This document shows positions 49,751 through 62,060 of a stretch of 64,000 nt of DNA, one piece after another. Numbering within the stretch: the first letter of the stretch is position 1; each line of letters begins with the position of its first letter. The translations under genes were made by a program, and so were the position numbers. The notes under the pieces were generated by a model. The model was given only the letters and a program-made list of their open reading frames with translations. It was not told where the DNA came from and ran no database searches. This stretch comes from Tamarix chinensis (lineage: Eukaryota > Streptophyta > Magnoliopsida > Caryophyllales > Tamaricaceae), in assembly GCA_030549775.1 (NCBI GenBank), contig CM060174.1, positions 99,030,132 through 99,094,131 on the forward strand, read 5' to 3'.

Positions 49751-51780
49751 AGGAAGTGAGAAGTAGAAATGTTATATGTAATTCATTTATATAACCACTT
49801 CATTTGGTGTTTTAATTATAGATAATTACTTAATTAATACGCAGGAGATGAATAATTATATTATAATAATGGCAACAGATGAATAGTTATATGACAACAA
49901 ATAAATATATATATGAACCTATACATATGTGTTGTTTGACTGGTTCATGCACTTTATATAATGTATTAATTATTTATATTATTTATTTATTAATATGTAG
50001 TAGATGAAGAGTTTGAAAACTCAATTAATACGCAGGAGATGAATAATTGGTTGCATATATTTAGGTAATTAATTAAGAAAATAGTTTATTACTACTTCAT
50101 TAAATTTAGTTATATGCATTTGCTGCATGTAGGATAAGAATAGTTGTATTATATTAATGGCAGCAGATGCATATGTATTGTTTGACTGGTTTATGTACTT
50201 CATTTGGTGTATTGATTATTTATCAATTATTTATATGTTAATATGTAGGATATGAATAGTTTGACAATTCAATTAATACACATAAAATGAATAGTTGGCT
50301 GCATATGTTCAAGTAATTAATTAAGAAAATATTTGATTAATACTTTATTAAAATTAGTTGTTTGACATAGATACAATAAATAAATAATTATATACATTTA
50401 TTGTACATAAGAGATGAATATTCACATTGTATCAATGGACATATGCATGTAAATCAAATGAATATGCACTTTATTTGGTGTATTAATTATTTATATATTC
50501 AAATGTAGAATAATCCAACAATTTAATTAATACACAAAAAATGAATAATTTTCTATATATGTTCAGATAATTAATTAAGAAAATATTTGATTAGAAAATA
50601 TTTAATTAATACTTTATTAAAATTAGTTGTTCGACATATGTACACCAAATAAATAGTTATATATATTGAATGCACATAGGAGATGAATAGTCGCATTATA
50701 TTAATAAATAGTTATATTAATTATTCCATCTTATTAATTAGCAATAATATATGACACTTTATATAGTGTATTAATTATTTATATTATTTATTTATTATTA
50801 TGTAGAAGATGAAGAGTTTGACAACTCAATTAATACGTAGGAGATGAATAGTTGGCTGCATATGTTTAGGTGATTAATTAAGAAAATATTTAATTAATAC
50901 TTCATTAAAATTAGTTATATGTATTTACTATACATAGGATATAAATAGTTGCATAGTTTTCTGCATATGTTTAGATAATTAATTAAGAAAGTATTTGATT
51001 AATATTTTATTAAAATTAGTTGTTCGATAAATGTGCAGCAAATAAATAGTTATATGCATTTAATGCACATAAGAGATGAATAGTTGTATTATATTAATGA
51101 ATAGTTTTCAAATGTGCAACAATTCAATTAATACAAAGGAAATGAATAGTTTTCTACATATGTTCAGATAATTAATTAAGAAAATATTTGATTAGAAAAT
51201 ATTTAATTAATACTTTATTAAAATTAGTTGTTCGACATATGTACACCAAATAAATAGTTATATATATTGAATGCAAATAGGAGATGAATAGTCGCATTAT
51301 ATTAATAAATAGTTATATTAATTATTCCATCTTATTAATTAGCAATAATATATGGCACTTTATATAGTGTATTAATTATTTATATTATTTATTTATTAAT
51401 ATGTAGAAGATGAAAAGTTTGACAACTCAATTAATACGTAGGAGATGAATAGTTTGTTGTATATGTTTAGGTAATTAATTAAGAAAATACTTAATTAATA
51501 CTTCATTAAAATTAGTTATATGTATTTACTACACATAGGATATAAACAGTTGCATAGTTTTCTGCATATGTTTAGATAATTAATTAAGAAAATATTTGGT
51601 TAATATTTTATTAAAATTAGTTGTTCGATAAATGTGCGGCAAATGAATAGTTATATGCATTTAATGCACATAGGAAATGAATAGTTGCATTATATTAATA
51701 ATAGATATATTAATTATTCCATCTTGTTAATTAGCAATAATAATAATTAGCAATAATATATGACAGAAATAATTTATGAT
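49751..51780. repeat. Higher-order AT-rich tandem repeat with a 601-bp duplicated block
   Basis: Units built around TTAATACGTAGGAGATGAATA, GTAATTAATTAAGAAAATA and TTGTTCGACATATGTACACC recur. The block at about 50516-51105 is repeated at about 51117-51705 with a 601-bp offset and few changes; looser copies start near 49830 and 50030. Confidence 0.85.
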
Positions 51781-52335
51781 TAGTAATAATGAATATAATT
51801 TAGGCGGGAAAATTTGTCTGTATATTGTCTGCTAGACAACTCCGTTTTTATATATATATAGATATTCATTATTTATACTTATTAATATTAATTATTAATT
51901 ATGAAGTTAACCTAATATGTAATTGACTTAAATTATTAATATTTTAACATTATTATTATTACTTAATATTAATTATTATTCATTATGAATAATTAGTATT
52001 AGCATTAATTATATTCCATACAAACAAAAATCTGGCTAAGAATAGCAATCAAACGTGTTGTGTCCAAAATCCAACGAATTTTATTCTGTAAATATATAAA
52101 TGTATATAGATATGGATATAAAATAAATAATAAATATCCGTCGAATTTGAGTACGGATACGAATAATGGATTCATAAATTTGTACCCATATCCTTATCCA
52201 TTTACCAAGTATAAACTTATTTTTTTATCCTTCATTTATATAATCTACGATACATTTTATAAGGCAATATGTAAAAATATAATTAAACCCTAACCATCTA
52301 AGTATTTAATTCTAACATTAAACGATTTTTATTCT
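51781..52335. other. AT-rich DNA next to the minisatellite
   Basis: No gene. 52090-52210 resembles GGATACGAATAATGG / CCATATCCTTATCCATTTACC type dispersed plant repeats. Confidence 0.4.
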
Positions 52336-53985
52336 AAATCTGATGAATGTGTAAATGCTCTGTCATTTCTACATCATACCATATCATTTGAACAATACAC
52401 GCCGTCATTTCTACACCATACCACATCATCTGAACACCGTACCCCATCATTTTTATACCATGCCCCATCATTTGAACAATATGACCAATAATTTCTATGT
52501 CAAACCCCATCGTGTGTACATCATGCTCCATCATTTGAATACCATGCCCTCGTCATTTCTACACCGTACCCCATCATTTATACACCTTTCCCTATCATTT
52601 CTACATAATACATTATCATTTGGGCATGGTGTATAAATGATATGACGTGGTGTAAATATGATGGAATATGGTGTTCGAGTGATGGGGTATGATGCAGAAA
52701 TGATGATGTATGGTGTTCAAATGATGGGGTGTGGTGTACAGATGATTGGGGATGGTGTTCAAATGACGAGGGCATAGTATAGAAATGATTAGGTATGGTG
52801 TTCAAATGACAGGGCATGGTGTAGAAATAATAAGGTATGATATTCAAATGATGGGGTATGGTATGATATAGAAGTGATGGGTTGTGGTATAGAAATTATG
52901 GGTTATGGTGTATAAATTATTGGGCACGGTGTTCAAATGGCGGAGCATGGTGTAGAAATGACGATGTATGGTGTATAAACGACGGGGTATGACATAGAAA
53001 TGATGGGGTATGGTGTAAAAATAATGTGTCATGGTGTAAAAATAATTGGGCACGGTGTTCGATTGATGGAACATGGTGTATAGATGATGGGTCATGGTGT
53101 AAGAGTGATGGGATATGATGAATAAATGATTGGGCATGGTGTTCGAGTGACAAGGCATGATATAGAATTAATTTGGCATAATGTTCAAATGACTGAGCAT
53201 GGTGTATAAATGGAGCATGGTGTTCAAATGATGGAGTATGGTGTATAACTGATGGGTTATGGCATAAAAATGATGGGGTATGGTATAAAAACGATTGGGT
53301 ATGGTGTTCAAATGACGGGGCATGGTGTAGAAATGATGGGATATGATGTAAAAACAATGGGGCATAGTGTTGAAATAATGGGGTATGGTGTAGAAATGAT
53401 CAGGCATGATGCTTAAGTGATGAGATATGGTGTTCAGGTGATGGGATATGGCATAGAAATGACGGGACATGGTGTACAAGTGATTGGGTATAATGTATAA
53501 ATAACGGGGCATTGTGTAAAAATGATGGGGTATGGTATATAAGTGATGGGGCATGGTATTCAAATAATGGGGTATGGTGTAAAAACGACGGGACATGGTG
53601 CTCTAATGGTGGGACATTGTGTAGAAATGATGGGTTATGGTGTGAAAATGATGGAGTATGGTGTGGAATTGACGGGGCATGGTGTGGAAGTGATGGGATA
53701 TGGTGTAGAAATGATGGGGCATGGTGTGGAAGTGATAGGGTGTAGTGTGAAAATGACGGGGCGTGGTGTACAAATGACGGGGTATAGCGTAGAAATAACG
53801 GGATATGATGTTCGAATGAGGGGTACAGTGTAGAAATAATGGTGTATGGTGTACAGATGACGGGGCATGGTGTATAAATGATTGGGTATTGTATTTAAAT
53901 TGTGGGATATGGTGTGTAGATGATGGGGTATAGTATTCAAATGACGGGTCATGGGGTACCGATGACGGGGTATGATGTTATATTA
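52336..53985. repeat. 21-bp minisatellite with an orientation switch near 52.62 kb
   Basis: Unit ATGGTGTAGAAATGATGGGG plus one base. About 60 diverged units read on plus from about 52625 to 53985; roughly a dozen units lie in the opposite orientation at 52350-52615. Because 21 is divisible by three and the unit rarely forms stops, several frames stay open on both strands. Units differ mainly at the GTAG/GTTC/GTAT and GGGT/GGGC positions. Confidence 0.93.
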
Positions 53986-54390
53986 TATAACACAGTAATA
54001 ACAAATTATCATGTACTGTATAATACAATGGTAATGTTGCAAATTGTACAATATAATAATTACAAATTTAACAATCCTATATTCTCATGGAATGAGATGA
54101 CTGAGGCTCATTTTGTAGATAATGTGGTGCCTTGTATTTAAGACATCTTCCTACAAACTATTAAGAATCACATTATTTTAAATAATGTGAAATGAAAAAA
54201 AAAACATATTATGGCGCAAAATTACGAACCATACAGGTTGAAATTATAATTCCAACCTATATAAAAATGGTGCCAACATGTACACCCCACGATCATTTAT
54301 ATAAAAATGGTACATATGTTACAGTCATTGGCATAACTATATAAGTCTAACTTATTAACACAATGATACATACATGAAATCAACTTACCC
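53986..54390. other. AT-rich spacer
   Basis: No gene recognised. Confidence 0.4.
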
Positions 54391-56572
54391 ATTTGATTGT
54401 TGAGGTAGATTGAAGCCGGTGATAATATTCCAATTATCAGCATGAGTCATTTGGTAGACACCTCTAGTAACATGCTCAAACTAGCACCGTACCTAGAACT
54501 CAACATATTTAATGCGGCATAATTTAAATTACAAAAAAAAAACCTTTAATATACCATTGGTATACACTTACTAAATTCCTTTCAATCTTATGAAACCTCT
54601 TACTCTCAATTGAATTAAACCAAAAAAAATATTTATCATTATGTTTCACAACAAGCATCATCCAATTCCCCTCGCGACACAGTGATATAAAAAAATAACG
54701 TCAAAGAAACATATAAATTAACATTTTTTGACTAAATTTAACATTTTATTTAATTATAAACCTACTAATGTTTGTACATTTGACGAATAAAGTAACAGTT
54801 GAGATTCAATGGTGCTTAACAAAATAAATGTCTTCTCTTTCAAATTATCGATATTACATGCTACTCATGTCCATGCATTGAATGACTTGAAATGACCAGG
54901 CATAAATATAATAATAATAATTTGGAATAACTACACAACGTACTTATAAAATAGTACCCCAACATTCCTATTACAATGCATGTTGTGTTATCCCATAGAA
55001 TATTTGGTTTTATCTCTGGTATATGCGTGTATGCTTGAGCAATTAGTGTAGCTATCCGACTATCTATCTCATGTAGAATTTTTATGACAGATTCCACAAG
55101 TAAAGCCATATTACATAACAAACACACCATTGTACACGGTGAGAATTTGCTCATGACACAATTACTTCACAATATCACTTACTCATTATTAGAAGTTTGT
55201 AGCAAATGGTTCACTAATTTAATTGTATGGCTATCATGTTGGTAAAATATATGTAACCATAGCCAATCATCCTGTGTATCCAACCAAAAAAGGTTAAAGA
55301 ATTTTAACGAAAGACAAATCATAAATACGTTCAACAGACATACCTTTGTGTAGTTCTTCTAAAGTGTACATCGTTTCACTTTCATTGCTGTTTTTTTTCT
55401 TTAGGGATTCATACGGACTATGAAGTGCCCAGCTATATTTTAAAGACCTAACGTGCTCTTTAATATTTTTAGCAATGTTTGAACTTGAGTGATGCATGTC
55501 TTCAAATTGAGAATCGGCAACGTTTACTCCAAACTCCAAAAAACTTTCACTTCCACAGCGGTCTTCACTAAATGGGGCGAGCATTGACATTTCATCCTCA
55601 AAACTCATGTCAACCTTGCGTTGTCTTAAGCATACACCATGTTGTTGTCGTAACAAATTATATTCAACTCGTAGTTCTTCGTATTTCAACGTTCAATTAG
55701 GAAGTGCAGGGCAATGCTAATAATACGACGAACATAATAAAATATTGTACTGTAAGAACTCATGTATAGAGACAAAATGAGTTACTAAAATGCACATAAT
55801 TGTATCTAGAAATATATAATACCAATGTTAATGATGAACTTTAAGCAAAATTATATGAACACACTTCGTTCGCAATCGGGTTGTTCGTCTCTTTTTTCAG
55901 TTGGTTCTACCTAAAAACATGTCATAATACCATCTAAGTTTTTATGAACATTATATCAAATGAAATACATTCATTTATAACCAAGCTAACCGTTTATTCA
56001 AATTCCGCCATCTTCTACGATGATTCTATTGATTGTGTACAAATCTTTTACGAGTCCATAATTTCATATCCGATGAAGGATTATACAATGATAAATTCTT
56101 AATAGCCCAAACCTGACACATTGTTAAATCCATATATAAAACAAATAATGTATATATAGATTATAGCATAAATATTTGCAAAAATTAATTTTGGGTTTAT
56201 TACCTTAAAGAAGTGAGCATATTCACACAAGCGGAATTCTGATTTTGCATTGGTTATCTAAAATGCATTTAATCTTTATTTCACTAGAAACTCATACACC
56301 AACAAACCCCATGCGTAATTTGATTGATGTTCAAAATCTTCTAAAAGTATAGTAAAATCACACGGCATCACTCGGAATGGTATCACAAACAAGAATGACA
56401 CGAAAATATATACAATAAACATAATAACAACTTATTTGTCAATCTGGCTTAATTGAAGATCGACTGATGCTTTGATGATCCATTTTATTGTTTCAAGAGG
56501 TATGAGTATATTATTTTGCACCCTTATGAATAAATTCCAAAAATCCCCAAGTCCACAGTTAATATCTAACTT
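54391..56572 (-). pseudogene. Decayed multi-exon gene with Ulp1-protease-like and possible DUF1985-like parts
   Basis: Read down the minus strand, exon-like blocks with splice signals follow one another: DFWNLFIRVQNNILIPLETI (about 56560), DFTILLEDFEHQSNYAWGLL (about 56360), a block ending EYAHFFK (to about 56212), VWAIKNLSLYNPSSDMKLW (56112-55991), a long acidic block (55716-55344), DDWLWLHIFYQHDSH (55271-55183), LHEIDSRIATLIAQAY (about 55060), LKEKTFILLSTIESQLL (about 54810), CREGNWMMLVVKHNDKYFF (about 54680), and YQMTHADNWNIITGF (about 54440). The NWMMLVV block looks like the catalytic-His strand of a Ulp1/C48 cysteine protease but has Asn (54667-54665) where His is usual. Stops TAG (second last third of the VWAI exon) and TGA (start of the 55716 exon) and at least one phase conflict mark it as dead. 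Such genes are usually carried by plant DNA transposons (family knowledge). Confidence 0.55.
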
Positions 56573-56589
56573 TTATTGGAATGGCACAA

Positions 56590-58984
56590 TGTATCGCCTC
56601 AATTTTTCAGTACCGAAAAATTTTGTTTAAAAAACATTACCGAAGCCGAAAACACACCTGAGAAAAATAGGGTGTTACCGTCGTACCTAACATAAGATGA
56701 ACGTCTGCCGCCTACCTCATATCAGATACAAGGATAAACCAACCAAAACACCCAAAACAACAAAGTGCGTGAAATAACAGATTAAATAAACAATTTAAAA
56801 GAGTGTTTACATCGGATGACTATAACGGGTTTCGACCTAATCATTATAGAATACGTATAGATAGAAACACGAGGCTACAATAAAATAAGGTTAGGGCATG
56901 ACGCCAGATTCAAAATCTTAGTCTGCCATGAATTCCACAAAAAATCTCTGGATATCTCTGCTCTCAAGCCCCGACCCAAATGAGGTAGGTCGTTTAATGG
57001 TCATCCCTAAACACCTGCACATGACCCTCTACTCGTGGGAATGAGTAGGTGATCGAGCAAACATGCATGTCATGTAACGTTATAGCTCCTCAAATGTTGA
57101 ACACTATTCACTAAAGATATGAAGAACAAATAATGATAGTAATAAATTCATTAAATTCACACATATCAAGTAAATGAAGAAAAATGACCTTATTCGTGTC
57201 AAAACTTCAACAAATTCTTACATACCCTAACCATGATTAAGATCAAACATGATCTACAACAAAATCACCTAAATAACCTCAATAACATTCTCATAAAATA
57301 TGAAAGCAATCACAAAACTACAACTCCAAAAAATCCTAGAATAGCCAAAACTAGCAATTTCAACACAATAACAAATTAAAGCATGCTAATGCATCAATTC
57401 TATATACTCCTTGTATGATTTAGCTTACCTATCTCCTAGCTTCAATATTGCATAAAAATCATCCTAAGATCATCACCCTTCTTTCTCGTAAAACCTTGCA
57501 CCAAAAATCATCCAAAAAGTAAAAAAAAAACACTTCTAAAATGCAAAATAAAATATTTAAAATAATAATAAAGGGTTAGAAATGCTCAACCCTCCTTGGA
57601 ATAAGATATTGAAATTACGGATAATTTTAGAAAAAATCATCTTTAATTACTCAAACCATTAACCCTAAATTACTTAACGTAAGCAATCAAGAATTAAAAA
57701 CCAAGTTTGAGAAGAAAAATCGAGAAAAAGGGAGTAAAACAATAAAGGGTGGAAGAACGACAGTGAGGTTGGTTTTAGGGGGCAAAATGGATGAAAATTA
57801 TGAGAGTGGAACAAGGTATGAAGTCTATTGAGCTAAGTTGAGTTATTTAGGTGATTAAAGGTACTTTAATTTGTGGTTATTAAATGATAAAAAAATCAAC
57901 AAAATAAAAGACGGAGGGGCTGAATGAGGTTAGTACGCCAAACTTACGGAGTAAAAAATAGTTCCTCGACTTTATTTGTATATTTTATATCGATTGGAAC
58001 AAGTTTTAAATAATTATGATACGCTTGGTGTAGAAAAAAGTTAAATATTGTGAGCTAAATATGTTTAAAATGACATGATTTATCTAAAAAGGCTATACAG
58101 TCACAACCCATTTTTAATTCATAATCAGCATATATATACCAAAATATAAGTATCCCCATAGTTTTGTAAATTTTGTTAGCTAAAACTCTGGAGCCAACAG
58201 ATTGGATATGGATTCAATACCTCCTATCCATCATCAAAATTTAATAAGAAAACTCATATTCATATCCTAACAGACTATACCCAGACTTAGTGGCTACTTT
58301 TTTTCTTATCTATGTATATTTATTCATATCTGTTAATATATCCGACAAGTAAAAATTATCTAATTTTAAAATTAAATAATTAGATTGTTAGAGTTTAATT
58401 ATATTTTCACTCTTGAACCTAAAAAATTTATTGATAGGTTGTTTAAACGAGGGGTAAAAAGTAATTTCATATTAGGTAAACTAACATGGGTACATGTACA
58501 TATACGGATGCAGATATGTATTTTGGGGCATCTCTCACTCGCATTTGTATTTAAATCTAGTGCATATTTTTTCCTCCTCCTTATTCACATCCATAATTAT
58601 TTATCCATATAAATTTACATATCTATCAGATAAAATCCATTAGGTAAAATAATAGTTTTTGGGCTTAAAATGCGTATAAGGGCAAAATAGATGGTAAATA
58701 TTATTTTTTAATCAAAGTATCCATTTAAAATTTTTAAAATGCCTTGGAGGCTTAGAAAAAACATAGGAATACAAAAATTATCAAATTGGAATGATCGGGA
58801 AGAGGTGTGATGGCTAAAAGTGACTTAAAAGTCCTATAATAATAAAAGTAGTAAAAATGGTTAAATAATTGAAATGAAATGCTTTTAAAACATTTCAAGG
58901 GTTAAATGGATTTAAAAATATTTTATTTGAAATAAGATTTTTATAATATTAATAACAAAAATTATAAAAAAGTGGGACATTACA
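56590..58984 (-). mobile_element. LTR-like unit, about 2.4 kb, minus orientation
   Basis: On minus it starts TGTAATGTCCCAC (58984). It has CATTCCCACGAGTAGAGGG near 57040 and GGTAACACCCTATTTTTC near 56675, the latter matching GGTAACACTCAATTATTTG near the end of unit E. It ends GGCGATACA at about 56590. The ends lie within an inverted CACAATGTA/TACATTGTG (56585-56593, 58981-58989). It adjoins the pseudogene's first recognisable block and may have cut it. Confidence 0.5.
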
Positions 58985-60620
58985 TTGTGTCTTATTAACA
59001 CATGTTTTGAATGTTTTCGTCCTTGTAATTATGAATAATATGGATTATATTATGTGGATTATATGATATTAGCGATGATTTTAGCTATTAAAAAATAATA
59101 AGTGTTGGTATTAATTCATTTACATAATATGAGTATGGATTATATCTTAAATGATGGGCCTTAATAGCATAAATAGCGTGATGCCTTGATATCTTGTGGA
59201 ATTTTGTTGACATTTAATCAACCATTGACCTTTTATTTTCATCACGGAACATTGACTTTTTAAATAGTTGATTTTTTGTTAATTTTAAATAATTAGATAT
59301 TTGTTATGATCCTTTATGATCTAATGGTGGTTTAGCATTGTGTCTTTATTTGACCTCGATGGATTGGTTAAGTGGATGATATTTAGTTGACCAATTAACG
59401 ATCCATGGTCATAAAAAATGGAAAAATGATAAAGTACATACCTACATGACTTATACGTTATCATGTGTTCAATAAACTAACAAAATTAATGATAATGAGC
59501 ACTATTGTGACCCTAACTTATCCAAATCTCGATCAACCAATAAGGATTAGCTGGCTTTGACCCTTATGATATATTGATTGCTTTGCCTTCAAGAGGACCC
59601 TAGATGTCCCGATACTTCTCCATTCTATAAGATTTGTATAGATGGTATACGGGGTGTGCATGCTTAATTAATAAATTGGTTATTTAGGCGGTGGTGGTTA
59701 TTAACCTTGTGGGAGGACAACACAAGTCATTATAAATCAAACTTGATGTCCATTATTATCGGTGACAGCGTATCACAGATTATTTCATACCATACTTGAT
59801 GTCTATTACTATTGTATTCGGCGCTGGTGTAACACTTGTCATTTTCAAATCGAATTTGATGTCCATTTTTGGATAAGTGCCGTGGTATGATGATACCATG
59901 GGAAAATATATAGCCCAACACTCGACTATTTAAATAGTTGAATTATGCGGTCACCTTTAATGAAGTATAATAATAAATATTGATTCTAGGCATGGGTTGT
60001 CATATTAGCCTTAGTAGCTATAGTTGGCATTTCCATCGTCTTATGTTTGTTTATATTTGATATCAACTCGTGTTATCATTTCATGTGCTTGATGTGCCAT
60101 CATATACTATATATTGCGTGCTCCGTGATTGTATGCCTCGTATTATCGCATATACTATGTTATCACGTACTTAACACTTATTTTACATGTTGCCTTCTTT
60201 GATTTGCATGCTACTTCTTCGGGGTAAATTATATTACTCAATACGGCTATGTACAAATCTTCTATTATTATAGTTCTTTTGTTACCTTATAACTTCTTTT
60301 GATGTTTTACCTTCTCCGCACTTGTTGTTATTGAAGTCAAGCTATTTTAGCTGTGCCTTTTGCACAAGAATTATATAGTAACCTAAAATTATACTAAGCT
60401 CGGCAATAACATTCATTATTTTGTGATTATGCATCTATAAAACAAGTATTTAAAGCTATTTTTTTTAGTAATCAATTATGGAGTACTACACTTTGACCTA
60501 GTTTTGGGTGGAATATACTAAAAATCGAGACTCACTCATAGAATTAGCTACTAAATAAGTAAATTTATGTTACCTTGACACCTCGAAATGTCGTGGAAAG
60601 TTTTAGATATTTTGAAATTT
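58985..60620 (+). mobile_element. LTR-family debris, plus orientation
   Basis: Repeated AAACTTGATGTCCATTATTAT modules at 59735-59890 and a TTACTCAATACGGCTATG motif near 60233 parallel the hairpin array and TTACTCAGTACG motif of the other units. Ends not found. Confidence 0.35.
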
Positions 60621-62060
60621 TGAATTAAATTGTTGTTATTGACCTTATAGGTCAATCAACCTTATCCGATGATAATATTTTTTTATATAACTTTTTTACT
60701 TTATGTGTTAACTTCAAATTCATATTTGGAATGCACAAATTATGAAGGGACAGATAAGTGTACTCAATAAATCAAGACTCAATATTTAAAGAGTATTTTA
60801 TAATTTTAAGTTTTATGTAGAAATGATTTACATAGCGAGCATTTAGATTTTTTAATGATTTGATATTTGTGATCATATTTAAAAACCACTTTGAAAATTC
60901 TTAAAATAATTTAATGCATAAAAAATGTTTACAATTATTTGCACAAAGGGATATTTAAAATTAGACAATTTTTAATCTTTTATCCATCTAAGTTTACTTG
61001 AAAAAAAAATCACCACAAATTTCATATAATTTAATTTTTGGGTAACTATGCCTCTTTAGAAAGCTTAGGTGTCTACCTTACATTAAAAAATATATGGAAT
61101 TCAATTTTGAGCTCTACATATCAAGTTATAGTGTTTTTTGTGAATGTACGCAATGTTGAAATTTGTTCAACTAATTAGTTCATTTATCAAACCCATTGAA
61201 CGATTTCTAACAAATCGACGGGTTCACTTTCTAGGGATTTGTGTTTTAGCTCTGGCTTCAACACATCGTTTGGTTAGTCAAATGTGTTGAATAGTCTACC
61301 AACCCCATTGACCAGTTTGAATGTCGATCGAATAGTTTACAAAATTGATAGACTGATCTGAGCGTCTATGTATATCTTTGTCCATTGGAAATCGACCGTT
61401 TGAATACTTTTTTACACTTAACGACTAGTGTCGAATTCTCTTATCTTTTAGCAATATAAATAAGAGTTGTTAGAATTTAATAAACATCAATCAAAGCAGC
61501 ATAACTCTTCTAAATTTATCATCTTTATATCTATTAAAAATCAAATAGAGTTTTGATTTTACATTTTTAAATATTAATTAAACTTCTATAGTGCTCAATT
61601 TGTTTTTCGTATTTAGCTAGGTTGTTCTTACCCTTGTAGTACTTATTCATCTACCTTGTTTATTTCCCTTGCTTTTGATTATGTACTTTCATTTACGAAC
61701 TTTGTGATGAATCAATTTTAAACACAAAACACTCTTAAAATCCCATTATGAAGAGGTTGTGCGTGTCTATGATTTCTAGATATATCATTGGATATGTGTA
61801 TGAGTATCTATAAACCTAGAGAGGTTGAAGAGGTAAATGTGTAAATAAGCTTTCAGAGATATCACTGAGACTATAGGCTCGTAAACATAGAATAGTAATT
61901 ATCATCAGCACGTGATAAATGAAAATGTTAAAATCTAGAAGGGAATATCTTTTGGTAGTAGATGTTGATGTGTATGGAGCCCTTGAACCACTATAAATGA
62001 TTGTGTAATTTTTTATTTTTTATTTATCTTTCAATATACTATTTTCACTATATTTAGGGT
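60621..62060. other. Possible LTR remnant
   Basis: 61140-61480 repeats short AAATCGACGGGT / AATAGTCTACCAA-like phrases and 61700-61960 has a transcribed-LTR look, but I can define no ends or genes. Confidence 0.2.

Noticed and set aside
52917..53596. Open frames of 140 or more codons rich in His/Pro/Tyr
   Set aside because: They are the 21-bp minisatellite read in frame; no start context, splice context or domain.
52336..53985. CRISPR-like regular repeats
   Set aside because: Units are contiguous with no unique spacers, and the genome is eukaryotic.
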